Shown in pieces: positions 1 through 10,114 of a stretch of 64,000 nucleotides of DNA (positions are counted from its first letter, which is position 1; each line of letters opens with the position of its first letter). The translations under genes and the position numbers were made by a program. This stretch comes from JANYGA01 sp031420415 (GTDB lineage: Bacteria; Vulcanimicrobiota; Vulcanimicrobiia; Vulcanimicrobiales; Vulcanimicrobiaceae), in NCBI GenBank assembly GCA_031420415.1, contig JANOMT010000028.1, positions 16,917 through 80,916 on the forward strand, read 5' to 3'. The notes beneath the pieces were generated by a model. It was not told the DNA's origin, did no database searches, and saw nothing but the letters and a program-made list of their open reading frames with translations.

Positions 1-512
1 AATGTAAGGCGTTCGTGCGTAGCGGAGACGATCGTAAGTGCGCGATCGTCGTACAAATACGGCGCATCGAAGAGACGCAGCCGCGCGCTTTCGGGCGTCT
101 GCGTCTGGCCACCGCCGATGTCGCCCCAGCGCGTGAGAATCGTGCCGGAATCGGCGACATTGGCGAGCACGGGCATTTCGGTGATGAAGGAACCGATGCG
201 TTGCGAACGCAGGTAGACGCGCTTCATCGTATTGGGATTACACGATCCGCCCGGTATGCCGATCTGCGTCTCGACATAGGTGAGTTCGCCGCTCTGCGCA
301 AGCTCGGTGCCAATGCCGATTTGCTTCTGATAATCGACGCCCGAGCCCATGATGATACGCGACCAGTCGCCGGCCTTGGGCCGAGTAAGCGCATCGAAGA
401 GATCGCGCTGGGTGGTACGGCGCGCCGAGACGATCTCCGCGAGCGCGTCGACCGGAATTGCGGCTGCGGCGAGGGTCCCGCCGAGGATAGCTAGGAGCGT
501 GCGACGATCCAT
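1..512 (-). CDS. Exported protein of unknown function (3' end outside window)
   Basis: An open frame runs from an ATG at 512 down to the left edge with no stop, giving about 170 residues of an incomplete protein. Residues 1-25 form a signal peptide: Arg-Arg at positions 3-4, then a Leu/Ala-rich core ending in DALA. The twin arginine makes Tat export possible but the motif is not canonical. The rest is soluble-looking and matches no family I recognise. It lies 75 bp downstream of nrfD on the same strand, so it may be transcribed with the formate dehydrogenase operon. The ATG was chosen because the signal peptide begins there; no strong ribosome binding site precedes it. Confidence 0.6.
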   Translation of the reverse strand, partial: MDRRTLLAILGGTLAAAAIPVDALAEIVSARRTTQRDLFDALTRPKAGDWSRIIMGSGVDYQKQIGIGTELAQSGELTYVETQIGIPGGSCNPNTMKRVYLRSQRIGSFITEMPVLANVADSGTILTRWGDIGGGQTQTPESARLRLFDAPYLYDDRALTIVSATHERLT

Positions 513-587
513 ATATCAAAGATTACCTAGCCGTTCCCGACCACCTTCGCTCGTGTCGCATGCGCGTTATGAAGGCGCACCGTTGAG

Positions 588-1646
588 CTACTCCGGTTGT
601 CGTGCAGCCGCGCGCGGGTCGTCGGCAGAGTCTTTTCCGGCCTCGATGAGCGTCTCTCGCAACACGTAGCCGCCCACGAGCGTGAGCGCAGAGCCGAGCA
701 ACGTCTTCCATTTCGCATTGAAGGGTAGGAGCCCGAGCAACGATGGGATCGCTATGCCGCCGAGTAGCGTGGCGATCTCCATTTTTCTGCCGTGTTTGCC
801 GACGAACATCGGATCGCCGATCGTGCCCGCGTGACGGCGAAAATCGAGAATGATGGCGGCTTCGGCGAGCGAGGCGACGAGTTCGAGGCGTTCGAGACGC
901 TGCCTCGTGACGGGATTGGGATTGCCCCCGAGCTCCAGGAGCGCCGCATTGAGCGCACACGCGGCAGCGATGCCGGAACATGCGGACATCGAAGGGATAT
1001 GTCGCTTGCCTTTCGCCCACACGGGAATTGCCGTCGCCGAGAGTAGCACGCCCGTGTAGCCCGCGATGAACGCGCCGAAAAGCGCTGTGAGCGGGTTCAT
1101 CATCGCTCGCGGGCCGAGGTAACGCACCCATCGAAATTGCTTTGGAAGTAGACTATCGCGTGCGGCTTGCGCGAGCGCACCCGCAGTCGCAGGAAGTGAA
1201 AAAGCGATCAGTCCCCACACGCCCATCGACATGGGCGACTTGAACTTCACGATGCGCAGCATGTAGAGAAATCGCTCGGGCCGACCGAGATGTTTGATGA
1301 GGACGATCGGGCACGTCGAAGCCAAGACGAACGCGACGTAGCGAGCATTGCGCGCGAGTTCGGCGTCTTCGCCGCCTTCGTCGGCGAGTGCGATGAGGAT
1401 ACCCGAGCCGCCCATGATGCCGCCGAGGAAGAGGTACACGATGACCTCCCATTCCCAATGCGGCTTTTTCAGGAGCGGCTGCTCGTAATACGTTGCCGAA
1501 TCGCGCGGCGGCAAGCCGACACCGGCCACGCCGAAGCGCGCGTTGTCGGGTGCGAGGTCGCGCATCTCGCGGCGTGCTGCGTCGATGACGCCCGAATCGT
1601 GCATCGGTGCGATCGGAACGGATGCGATGTCGCGATCGATGCTCAT
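588..1646 (-). CDS. nrfD: NrfD/PsrC-type membrane subunit of formate dehydrogenase complex
   Basis: This 352-residue polytopic membrane protein resembles the NrfD/PsrC family, which anchors molybdopterin oxidoreductases and passes electrons to the quinone pool. A soluble N-terminus of about 65 residues is followed by a first helix rich in Gly (LFLGGIMGGSG), the family hallmark, and several further helices containing the conserved HLGRPERF segment. Its ATG overlaps the stop of the iron-sulfur subunit gene by 4 bp, so the two are translationally coupled. With fdhB and fdhA it forms a formate:quinone oxidoreductase module. NrfD here replaces the cytochrome b subunit of the E. coli FdnI type. Confidence 0.88.
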   Translation of the reverse strand: MSIDRDIASVPIAPMHDSGVIDAARREMRDLAPDNARFGVAGVGLPPRDSATYYEQPLLKKPHWEWEVIVYLFLGGIMGGSGILIALADEGGEDAELARNARYVAFVLASTCPIVLIKHLGRPERFLYMLRIVKFKSPMSMGVWGLIAFSLPATAGALAQAARDSLLPKQFRWVRYLGPRAMMNPLTALFGAFIAGYTGVLLSATAIPVWAKGKRHIPSMSACSGIAAACALNAALLELGGNPNPVTRQRLERLELVASLAEAAIILDFRRHAGTIGDPMFVGKHGRKMEIATLLGGIAIPSLLGLLPFNAKWKTLLGSALTLVGGYVLRETLIEAGKDSADDPRAAARQPE

Positions 1647-2476
1647 TTCGTCGTCCGAAAGAGTACGAAGCCTACGAGTGTCAAGGCCGCGGCGATGATG
1701 GTTGCGCTCGTGTAGCCCGCGCGCTGATGCGTCGATGGAAGCACGGGGCGTTCGGGAAGGTTATACTTGCCGGGCGCGTCGGTGAGCAAGAAGAACGCGT
1801 TGAGATCGCCGACCGACGTGTCCTCATCGACGCCGTAGAGGTACGCATCGACGCCATTTTCACGCAACGTCGCGACGCGTTCGCGCGCTTGCACTTTGAG
1901 TTCGTCGACGTCGCCGAAATGAATCGAGTCCGTGGGGCACGCCTTCGCACACGCGGGGACGAGACCGTCTTTCTGACGGTCGTAACACAGCGTGCATTTG
2001 CCTGCGATTCCGCCGCGATCTTGGAGCGCGTCGTCGGACGTGCGACCATCGGATTCGAACCCGCGCGTCGCTGGATAGTCGGAATGACCGATGAGATCGA
2101 CCACGCCGAAGGGACACGACGGCACGCAGTAGCCACAGCCGTTGCAGATATCGGGCTGGATGAAGACGTTGTCGAATTCGTTGCGCACGATCGCACCCGT
2201 CGGGCATGCTTCGAGACAGCCCGCATTGGTACAGTGCTTGCAGACGTCGCTCATCATGAGCCAGCGACTCGTGCCGACGGGCTCATCGGGCGGCGCCATT
2301 TGCTCCACGAAGGCGACGTGTCGCCACGACGTCGCACCGAGGGCGACGGTGTTATCGTAGGAATTCCCGGTGAACGCATAGCCGTCGCCGGGTAACTGAT
2401 TCCACTGCTTGCATGCGACCTCGCAGGCCTTGCAGCCGATGCAGATCGTCGTGTCGGTGAAGAAGCCGCTCGCCAT
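1643..2476 (-). CDS. fdhB: Formate dehydrogenase iron-sulfur (beta) subunit
   Basis: This 277-residue ferredoxin-like subunit has sixteen Cys in four groups (CIGCKACEVAC, CKHCTNAGCLEAC, CNGCGYCVPSC, CTLC...CAKAC), enough for four 4Fe-4S clusters that wire FdhA to NrfD. A hydrophobic segment near the C-terminus looks like a single membrane anchor, as in E. coli FdnH. The ATG at 2476 starts right before the first cluster motif. A longer frame upstream would overlap fdhA and is not supported. The gene starts 2 bp after the fdhA stop and overlaps nrfD by 4 bp, so the three form one operon. Confidence 0.92.
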   Translation of the reverse strand: MASGFFTDTTICIGCKACEVACKQWNQLPGDGYAFTGNSYDNTVALGATSWRHVAFVEQMAPPDEPVGTSRWLMMSDVCKHCTNAGCLEACPTGAIVRNEFDNVFIQPDICNGCGYCVPSCPFGVVDLIGHSDYPATRGFESDGRTSDDALQDRGGIAGKCTLCYDRQKDGLVPACAKACPTDSIHFGDVDELKVQARERVATLRENGVDAYLYGVDEDTSVGDLNAFFLLTDAPGKYNLPERPVLPSTHQRAGYTSATIIAAALTLVGFVLFRTTK

Positions 2477-2478
2477 GG

Positions 2479-5400
2479 TTAGTACCGTCCTGCATCCGCG
2501 CCGTGCGCTTGCGATTCGCCGTGTCGCGTTTGTTGCCGCGTCGGCACGTTTGCATCGATTTGGTTTTGCGTGAACGCGACGCGACGACCCGCGCGCACCG
2601 TGCACGTCATCGACTTCGCTTCGTGGATCGACACGTTAGGGTCCATCACGAGCGGAATGAGGCCGCCGACGGAATCACCCGTCGCGACGCCGAGGTGGCC
2701 GAAGTTATACGGTACGCCGATTTGATGGATGCGTCGCCCCTTGCCCAAGGTGAGCGGACGCATGCGACCGCTCACGAGCGCGCGCGCTTCGAGTTCGCCC
2801 GTTTTCGTACGAATCGTGAGCCAGCCACCGTTGACGATACCGCAGACGACCGCGAGTTCGGGATCGATCTCAGCAAAAAGTTCGGGTTGTAATTCGGCAA
2901 GCCACGGCACGTAGCGCGTCATGATGCCGGATTGCTCCGTGATGCGATACGTCGTGAGAACGTACGGAAATTCGGGATTATCCGTTCCGTTGTAGCGATT
3001 ATCGTCGCGATCCCATTGCCGGAGTGCCGGATTATTTTGCTGGCCGTACATCGGATTGCGAACGACCGATTCGACGGGCTCGTAGTGCGTGGGAAGCGGT
3101 CCGTCTTTGAGCGATGTGGCGACGAAGAGTTGCGCGAGGCCGTCGGCCATCATGATGAACGGATCCGCGCCACTATGCGCGTCGAGTCCACCCGCACCTG
3201 GCCGCGCCGGTTCGTCGGGCGCCTTGTGCAAGGGGAAATCGGGAACATCGGGCCCGGTCCACGATCTTGTCGACGCATCCCATGCGATGTAGCGCTTGCG
3301 TTCGCTCCATGGGTTACCCGCGGGATCGGCGGAGGCGCGGTTGTAGAGCATGCGGCGATTCGCGGGCCACGCGAATCCCCAACCCAGGGACGCGACGTCG
3401 TCGCCGGAGCGATGTCGTGCGGTGTTATCAGTTTTGCTCGGCGCGACGCCGGAGTAGATCCAGCATCCGCATGCCGTGGTGCCATCGTCGCGCAGGTCGT
3501 CGAATGCGGCAATCTGCGGCGAGTCGTCACGCGAGCGGCCGGGTGCTACGGTATAGCCGTTGATTTCGTGCAAGACTTTGATCGCGGAGGGTTCGCCGAG
3601 CGCGCGTTCGTGCGCGCCGTCGCTTTCGTAGTCCCACGTGAGATCGAGGATCGGCCGATCTTTGGCGTCGGTCGAGCCTGCGTAGAGTGCGCGGATGCGC
3701 TTACCGAGTTCGTAGATATAGAAGAGATCGGAGTGCGATTGACCAGCGGGCGCGAGTGCGCGGTCGTGCCACTGCAACAGCCGACTGGTGTTGACCATCG
3801 TGCCTTCTTTTTCGAGCACGGTCGCCGCGGGCAAAAAGAAACACTCGGTCCCGATCGTCGTGGGATCGGCGCCCTCGCGCTCCCAGAACGCGACCGTCTC
3901 CGTATCGTAGGAATCGATCACGACCATCCACCGCAGGCGGTCGAAGGCGGCGCGCGCGAGTTCGCTATTGAGTCCCGATGCCGCCGGATTTTGCCCGATC
4001 ACGAAGTAGCCATCGACGTTGCCGTCTTTCATCGAGATCTGCATCGGGAGTGCCGAATGATCGCCGATGATCTGTGGCAAATAGTCGTAACAGTAATCGT
4101 TTTCGGCGGTTGCGACATCGCCGTAGTATGCCTTGAGCAACGAGATGATGTATTTCGGCGTATTCGCCCACCAGCCGGTCGCGACGCTACACGTCTTGAG
4201 ATAATCCGCAAGGGTCTGCTCGTCGCGCAGCGCCGACGGCATCGGCAGATATCCCGGCAAGAGATCGTACAGCGTCGGAATATCGGTCGCACCTTGAATA
4301 TTTGCATGTCCGCGCAGGGCCATGATGCCGCCGCCCGGCCGCCCCATATTGCCGAGCAACGTCTGCAAAATCGCGGCGGCACGAATGTATTGAACGCCGA
4401 CGGTATGCTGCGTCCAGCCGACCGCGTAGGCAAAGGCCGTCGTACGTTCGCGGCCACTATTATCGGCGAGTAAATTGGCGATGGTGAAGAACTTCTCGGG
4501 CGGCATGCCGCACGTCGCCTCGACCATCTCCGGTGTATAGCGCGCGTAGTGCTTGCGCAAAATCTGCATCACGCAACGCTCGTGTCGTAACGTCTCATCG
4601 CGCTTCGGTACCTTAACGGTGCCCTTGCCATCGTAACGCGGGACGTCTTCTGTCTCGAAAGCCCATGATGCCGGATCGTAGGTTCCAGCCACGCGGAGAT
4701 GTTTGTCCGCGCCCATCTTTCCTTGCGAGTCCCCGTCGAAAGCGTGGACGCTCGGATCGGGTCCGTCGTTAAAGCCGGAGAAGAGACCATCGAGATCTTC
4801 CGTATCGACGAAGTTCTCGTTGACGATGTACGACACGTTCGTATACGCGCGCACGTATTCGTCGAAATAGCGCTCGTTCGAGATGATCCAGTTGATGAGC
4901 GCGCCGAGGAACACGATATCGGAGCCGCTGCGAATCGGCGCGTAGACGTCGGCCATCGCCGAGGTACGCGTAAAACGCGGATCCACATGGATGATCTTGG
5001 CACCTCGCGCCTTTGCGTCCATCACGAAACGAAATCCGACCGGATGTGCTTCGGCGAAGTTCGAGCCTTCGATGAGAATGCAATCGGCATTGACGAGATC
5101 TTCGAGATACGTCGTAGCACCGCCGCGACCGAATGAAGTGCCGAGACCCGGCACCGTCGAGCTATGTCAAATTCGAGCTTGATTCTCGACGGAGATGACG
5201 CCGGACGCCTTCATCAGCTTCTGGAGCAGATAGTTTTCTTCCACGCCGAAGGTCGCGCCGCCGAGCGACCCCATGCCGAGCGTGTGATTGACACGTTTGC
5301 CATCGGGCATCGTCCGCCGGAACGTCTTGTCACGCGTTGCTTTGAAGCGTTCGGCAATACGATCGAGCGCCCAATCCAGCGGCTTTTCTTCCCACTGCGT

Positions 5401-5736
5401 CGCGTAGGGCGCGCGATATTTCACGGTCGTCCACCGACGTGGGTTCACGGTCGCCCCGAAGATTGCCGAGCCTTTGGGGCAGAGTTTGCCCGCGTTGATC
5501 GGGCTCTCGGGATTGCCTTCGACGTCGAGCAACTTGCCTTCGGGGGAAACGAAGGCGAGCGTACTGCATCCGACCGCGCAGTATTGGCAGATGCTCGTCA
5601 CCGCTTTTCCGCGGCGCGAACGTGGCTCGAGCGCGCGCGTTCGCGGTGAATCGAGATTGGGCAGATCGCCAACCCGTTCGGAGAGGCGCAATGCCGAAAC
5701 GGCTCGGCTCAGTGCTGATGGAATTTGGAAACGCAT
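2479..5736 (-). CDS. fdhA: Selenocysteine-containing formate dehydrogenase catalytic subunit
   Basis: The molybdopterin oxidoreductase catalytic subunit oxidises formate to CO2. If the in-frame UGA at 5169-5167 is read as selenocysteine, the protein has 1085 residues with Sec at about position 190, close to Sec196 of E. coli FdnG. The context (NQARI-U-H...GTSFGRG) matches the FdnG active site. An N-terminal 4Fe-4S motif uses Cys50, 53, 57 and 86. A perfect hairpin follows the UGA. Without readthrough the gene would look like two adjacent fragments. I saw no Tat signal at the N-terminus, unlike FdnG; tail-like N-termini of this kind occur in actinobacterial homologues, so a cytoplasm-facing enzyme is likely. 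The start at 5736 is inferred and could be further upstream. Confidence 0.93.
5138..5169 (-). promoter_or_regulatory. Bacterial SECIS element with selenocysteine UGA codon
   Basis: On the mRNA the UGA (5169-5167) is followed after 12 nt by a perfect 6-bp stem with a 5-nt loop, GUGCCG-GGUCU-CGGCAC (5154-5138). The GGUCU loop is the same as in the E. coli fdhF SECIS, where SelB contacts the G and U, and the spacing (11 nt in E. coli) is nearly identical. The hairpin lies inside the coding sequence, as expected for bacteria. It implies that selA, selB, selC and selD are present elsewhere in the genome; none is visible here. Confidence 0.93.
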
Positions 5737-5832
5737 CGCCTGGCGTATTCCCAAGATCCGCGAGCCGAACCGCCGCCCATACCGATTGGATTTGCGACGG
5801 TATGCGCGGGTCACCGCGCGAACGAGACTGCG

Positions 5833-6813
5833 ATGAATGCGCGGCAACCGAGCACGCTTCTGACGGTGCGGCTCCGCGGCGCCGGGGGGGAACCCGTCTC
5901 GTTTCGCGGCACGATCGGTTCGCACGGCCTCGCATGGTTGCCGCCGAATGCGATCGCTACCGACGAGTCGTCGCTCGCGACGACGCTCGTGCTACCCGAT
6001 GGCACCGCGCGGCGCGTCGTGCTCTCGGAAGCGCAGCCGGGCATGCTTGCGATTGCGATTGCGAGTCGCGCGCCCGGTTCGCGCGGTCGCGCGGCGCTCG
6101 TCGCGCAAGTTCGGCACATGTTCGGACTCGATGACGATCTCGCGCCCTTTTTCGCACGCCTACGCGACGATCCTGAGCTCGCGTTCGCGTGCGACGGAAC
6201 GGGCCGTCTCTTGCGTAGCGCGACGGCATTCGAAGATGTCGTGCGTACGATCTGCACGACGAATTGCGCGTGGTCGGCGACCGAACGCATGATCGCGGCG
6301 CTCGTCGCGCACCTGGGCACGCCCGCCGCTGTGTCGCGAACGCCCCGCGCGAGGTCCGTTGAGACGCCGGCATGGGAAGGCCGCGCATTTCCGACCGCCG
6401 CGCAGATCGCCCGCGCCGACGATGCCTTCTTCAAAGACATCGTCCGTGCGGGCTATCGCGGGCAGTATCTGCGTGCGATCGCGCGTGCCGTCGTCGCGGG
6501 TGAGGTCGATCTCGAAGCTTGGCGCGCCGCTTCGCGCGACGAGATCTCCGACGACGACCTCGCTGCGCGGCTCGACGCGCTTCCCGGATGCGGGCCCTAC
6601 GCCGTCGCGCACATCATGATGCTCTTCGGTCGATGCTCGCGACTCGTGCTCGATTCGTGGACGCGGCCGCGCTACGCGCAACTCGTCGGAAAGAAAATCG
6701 TTGCCGATCGTACGATCGAACGTCGCTTCGCCCGCTACGGTGAACACGCGGGGCGCGCGTTTTGGCTCGCACTCTGGAAGAGCCGCCATCTAAGAGAAGA
6801 CCGCCGCGTCTAG
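5833..6813 (+). CDS. AlkA-like DNA-3-methyladenine glycosylase (HhH-GPD)
   Basis: This 326-residue HhH-GPD base-excision glycosylase probably removes alkylated purines from DNA. The helix-hairpin-helix (LPGCGPYAVAH) starts near residue 247, and the family's catalytic Asp is Asp274 in LVLDSW. The N-terminal 110 residues resemble the AlkA beta-sheet domain. The ATG at 5833 is preferred over an upstream in-frame ATG at 5725 because the latter would run into the divergent fdhA start region. It is transcribed away from fdhA with about 96 bp between starts. The exact substrate cannot be read from sequence; 3-methyladenine and related lesions are the best guess. Confidence 0.8.
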   Translation: MNARQPSTLLTVRLRGAGGEPVSFRGTIGSHGLAWLPPNAIATDESSLATTLVLPDGTARRVVLSEAQPGMLAIAIASRAPGSRGRAALVAQVRHMFGLDDDLAPFFARLRDDPELAFACDGTGRLLRSATAFEDVVRTICTTNCAWSATERMIAALVAHLGTPAAVSRTPRARSVETPAWEGRAFPTAAQIARADDAFFKDIVRAGYRGQYLRAIARAVVAGEVDLEAWRAASRDEISDDDLAARLDALPGCGPYAVAHIMMLFGRCSRLVLDSWTRPRYAQLVGKKIVADRTIERRFARYGEHAGRAFWLALWKSRHLREDRRV

Positions 6814-6882
6814 TGCTTCCTCCACGCGTGGGTTCGAGCAAGCGGGAGGCCATCTCGGCCGATCCTTGGTACTTGTCGGTTC

Positions 6883-9800
6883 GTGGTTCGCCGTAACATT
6901 CTCGTGATCGGTTCGGGTCCGATCGTCATCGGGCAAGCGGCGGAATTCGATTATGCAGGCGTTCAGGCGTGCCGCGCACTCCGCGAAGAAGGCCATCGCG
7001 TCATCCTCGTCAACTCGAACCCCGCGACGATCATGACCGATCCCGAAGTCGCCGATGCCGTTTATCTCGAGCCGCTGACGGTCGCTTCGCTCGAAGCGAT
7101 CATCGCGCGTGAGAAACCCGATGCGATTCTCCCGACGCTCGGCGGCCAGACCGGCCTCAATCTCGCCGTCGACCTCTCCGAAGCGGGCATCGTGCAAAAG
7201 TACGGCGTCGAACTGTTGGGTACGCCGCTCGAAACGATCGTGCTCGCCGAAGACCGTGCCGCATTCAAAGCAAAGATGATCGAAATCGGCGAGCCCGTGC
7301 CGCATTCGCTCGTCGTCCACGCCGTGGGAGAAGGGGTCGGTTTCGGGCGCGAGATGGGCTACCCGCTCGTCGTGCGCCCCGCCTACACGCTCGGCGGCAC
7401 GGGCGGCGGCATCGTGCGCGACGAGTCGGAGATGATTGAGATCCTCACGACGGGCCTCGCGGCATCGCCGATCACGCAGGCGCTCGTCGAAACGTCGCTC
7501 TTGGGCTGGAAAGAAGTCGAGTACGAAGTGCTACGCGACGGTGCGGATAACTGCATCATCGTCTGCAACATGGAGAACATCGATCCCGTCGGCGTGCACA
7601 CGGGCGATTCGATCGTGGTCGCGCCGTCGCAGACACTTTCCGACGAAGAATATCAGATGCTACGCACGTCGAGCATCAACGTCATTCGCGCGCTCAACGT
7701 CCAGGGCGGGTGCAACATTCAATTCGCGTTGCACCCCGGGCGCAGTCAATACAATATTATCGAAGTGAACCCACGCGTGTCGCGCAGTTCCGCACTGGCC
7801 TCCAAAGCCACCGGTTATCCAATCGCGAAGATCTCGACGAAGATCGCGCTCGGCATGACGCTCGACCAGATCGCGAATCCCGTCACGGGCGTTACGAAAG
7901 CCGCCTACGAGCCGACCCTCGATTATGTGGTGGTGAAGCTACCACGTTTTCCGTTCGATAAATTCCCGCGCGCCGACACGCGTTTGGGAACGCAGATGAA
8001 ATCGACGGGCGAAGCGATGGGCATCGGGCGCACGTTTGCAGCCGCACTCATGAAGGCGGTTCGCGGGCTCGATCTCGGTCGCGAGACGCTGACCGGCACG
8101 TCGCTTGCGGGCTGGAATGACGACGAGCTCGAGAGCGTGATCGTCACCGCAACGCACGAGCGGCTCTTCGCGGTCTGCGAGCGCCTGCGCCGCGGCGCGA
8201 GTGTGGAATCACTTGCGAAGCTCTCGACGATCGATCCGTTCTGGCTCCACGAATTCGCCGAACTCGTCGCACTCGAAGAGCGCTTGCGCGCGCAGCCGAC
8301 GCCGCACGATCTGCGGCTCGCATCGGAAGCGGGCTACTCGCACCGCAGCATCGCGTTGCTCACCGATGCCGATGCGACCATCTCACTGTGGAATGCGGCG
8401 CGCACGAGCGAGAGCGATCCCGGCCACGCATCGGCTGTGGCGTTTCGCATGGTCGATACGGCAGCGGCCGAATTTCCCGCGAAATCGCCATACTATTATC
8501 TGTCGCGCGGCGAGCAGAACGAGATGCGGCCGCTCACAAAAGAAGCGATCGTGGTGGTCGGGAGCGGCCCGATTCGCATCGGCCAGGGCATCGAGTTCGA
8601 TTATAGCTGCGTCCACGCGGCGTGGGCGCTACGCGAAGCCGGTCGCGCGGCCGTCGTCATCAACAATAATCCCGAAACCGTCTCGACTGATTTCGATATC
8701 TCCGACGTCCTGATCTTCGAGCCGCCGGGAGCGGATGAAGTCCAGGCCGCGTACGATGCGACCAACGCCACGGGCGTGATGCTCGCCTTCGGCGGTCAGA
8801 CCGCGATCAATCTCGCAGCCGAACTCAATCGGCGCGGCGTGACGATCGTCGGGAGCGATCGCAAGAGTCTCGATATGGCCGAAGATCGCGAAAAATTCGA
8901 AGCGTTACTGGAGCGCCTCGGCGTCGCACGGCCCGAAGGCAAGATCGCGACGTCGTTCCGTCATGCGCGCACGATCGCGCGCGAACTGGGATTTCCCGTG
9001 CTCGTTCGCCCGTCGTACGTGCTCGGCGGGCGCGGGATGGAGATCGTCTACAACGAGGGGCAACTCGCGAGCTACGTCGTGACCGCGCCGCCGATCACAC
9101 TCGGTGCGCCGTTGCTCGTGGATAAGTATTTGCGCGGACTCGAAGTCGAAGTGGACGCCGTCTACGACGGCACGGATATTCTCGTGCCCGGTATTTTCGA
9201 ACACATCGAACGCGCGGGCGTTCACTCAGGTGATTCGATCTCCGTCTATCCGCCGCAGACGATCGACGCGGCGATGCAGGCACGTATCGTCGAGGTCACG
9301 CGCTCGATCGCACACGAACTCCAAACACGCGGCCTCATTAATATTCAATTCGTGATCCATGCGGGCGAGCTCTACATCATCGAAGCGAACCCGCGTGCGA
9401 GTCGCACGGTGCCGATCATTTCGAAAGCGACGGGCATCAATCTCGTTGCGGCCGCAACGCGAGTCGCACTCGGTGAGAAACTCTCGGAGATGCCGTATGG
9501 AACGGGCCTCTTACCCGACGCGCCGTTCGTCGTCGTAAAAGTACCGGTCTTCTCGTTTGCGAAGATGCGCGGCGTCGAGACGATCCTCGGGCCCGAGATG
9601 AAATCGACGGGCGAAGTGCTCGGTATCGATGAGACCTTTGCAGGCGCGCTCCTCAAGGGCTTCATTGCTGCGGGTGTGCGATTACCCGACCGTACCCTCG
9701 CGGGCGTACGCGGCCGCATCCTCGTGTCGATCGCCGATGAAGAGAAACACGAGTCGATCGAGGTCTTGCGCGCGTACGCGAACCTTGGCTTCACGCTCGT

Positions 9801-10113
9801 CGCAACGGGCGGCACGCACCGCCTGCTCGTGGAGAACGGGATCGCTTCGGAGTTCGTGAATAAAATTGCCGATGGATCGCCGCACGTGCTCGAGGCAATC
9901 GCTTCACGCGGGGTCGATTTAGTCATCAACAATGCCGTCGGTGCGCGCGAGATCTCCGACGGCTATCGCATTCGCCGAGCGGCGGTTGAAGCGAGCGTCG
10001 CGTGTCTGACGAGTCTCGATACGGCAGGCGCGCTTGCCGAAGCGCTCGCGTACGACCTTGGCCCACCGCGCTCGTTACAGGAATATCGGGCCATGGTTCG
10101 CGTGCGAGTTTAA
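6883..10113 (+). CDS. carB: Carbamoyl-phosphate synthase large subunit
   Basis: This is a full-length 1076-residue CarB, which makes carbamoyl phosphate from bicarbonate, ammonia (from the CarA glutaminase) and two ATP for arginine and pyrimidine synthesis. The two homologous ATP-grasp halves begin with near-identical segments (ILVIGSGPIVIGQ and IVVVGSGPIRIGQG). The C-terminal 140 residues fit the MGS-like allosteric domain. The start is a GTG at 6883, since no in-frame ATG occurs before the first conserved strand. carA is not adjacent. The small iron-sulfur gene follows its stop by one base. Confidence 0.96.
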   Translation: MVRRNILVIGSGPIVIGQAAEFDYAGVQACRALREEGHRVILVNSNPATIMTDPEVADAVYLEPLTVASLEAIIAREKPDAILPTLGGQTGLNLAVDLSEAGIVQKYGVELLGTPLETIVLAEDRAAFKAKMIEIGEPVPHSLVVHAVGEGVGFGREMGYPLVVRPAYTLGGTGGGIVRDESEMIEILTTGLAASPITQALVETSLLGWKEVEYEVLRDGADNCIIVCNMENIDPVGVHTGDSIVVAPSQTLSDEEYQMLRTSSINVIRALNVQGGCNIQFALHPGRSQYNIIEVNPRVSRSSALASKATGYPIAKISTKIALGMTLDQIANPVTGVTKAAYEPTLDYVVVKLPRFPFDKFPRADTRLGTQMKSTGEAMGIGRTFAAALMKAVRGLDLGRETLTGTSLAGWNDDELESVIVTATHERLFAVCERLRRGASVESLAKLSTIDPFWLHEFAELVALEERLRAQPTPHDLRLASEAGYSHRSIALLTDADATISLWNAARTSESDPGHASAVAFRMVDTAAAEFPAKSPYYYLSRGEQNEMRPLTKEAIVVVGSGPIRIGQGIEFDYSCVHAAWALREAGRAAVVINNNPETVSTDFDISDVLIFEPPGADEVQAAYDATNATGVMLAFGGQTAINLAAELNRRGVTIVGSDRKSLDMAEDREKFEALLERLGVARPEGKIATSFRHARTIARELGFPVLVRPSYVLGGRGMEIVYNEGQLASYVVTAPPITLGAPLLVDKYLRGLEVEVDAVYDGTDILVPGIFEHIERAGVHSGDSISVYPPQTIDAAMQARIVEVTRSIAHELQTRGLINIQFVIHAGELYIIEANPRASRTVPIISKATGINLVAAATRVALGEKLSEMPYGTGLLPDAPFVVVKVPVFSFAKMRGVETILGPEMKSTGEVLGIDETFAGALLKGFIAAGVRLPDRTLAGVRGRILVSIADEEKHESIEVLRAYANLGFTLVATGGTHRLLVENGIASEFVNKIADGSPHVLEAIASRGVDLVINNAVGAREISDGYRIRRAAVEASVACLTSLDTAGALAEALAYDLGPPRSLQEYRAMVRVRV

Positions 10114-10114
10114 G

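Noticed and set aside
2479..5154. fdhA as an 891-residue gene starting at 5154
   Set aside because: This start lies just after the selenocysteine UGA; the same frame continues upstream with the Fe-S motif and the FdnG-like active site.
6815..6882. Possible tRNA-like GTTCGAG string between alkA and carB
   Set aside because: No acceptor or anticodon stem could be formed around it.
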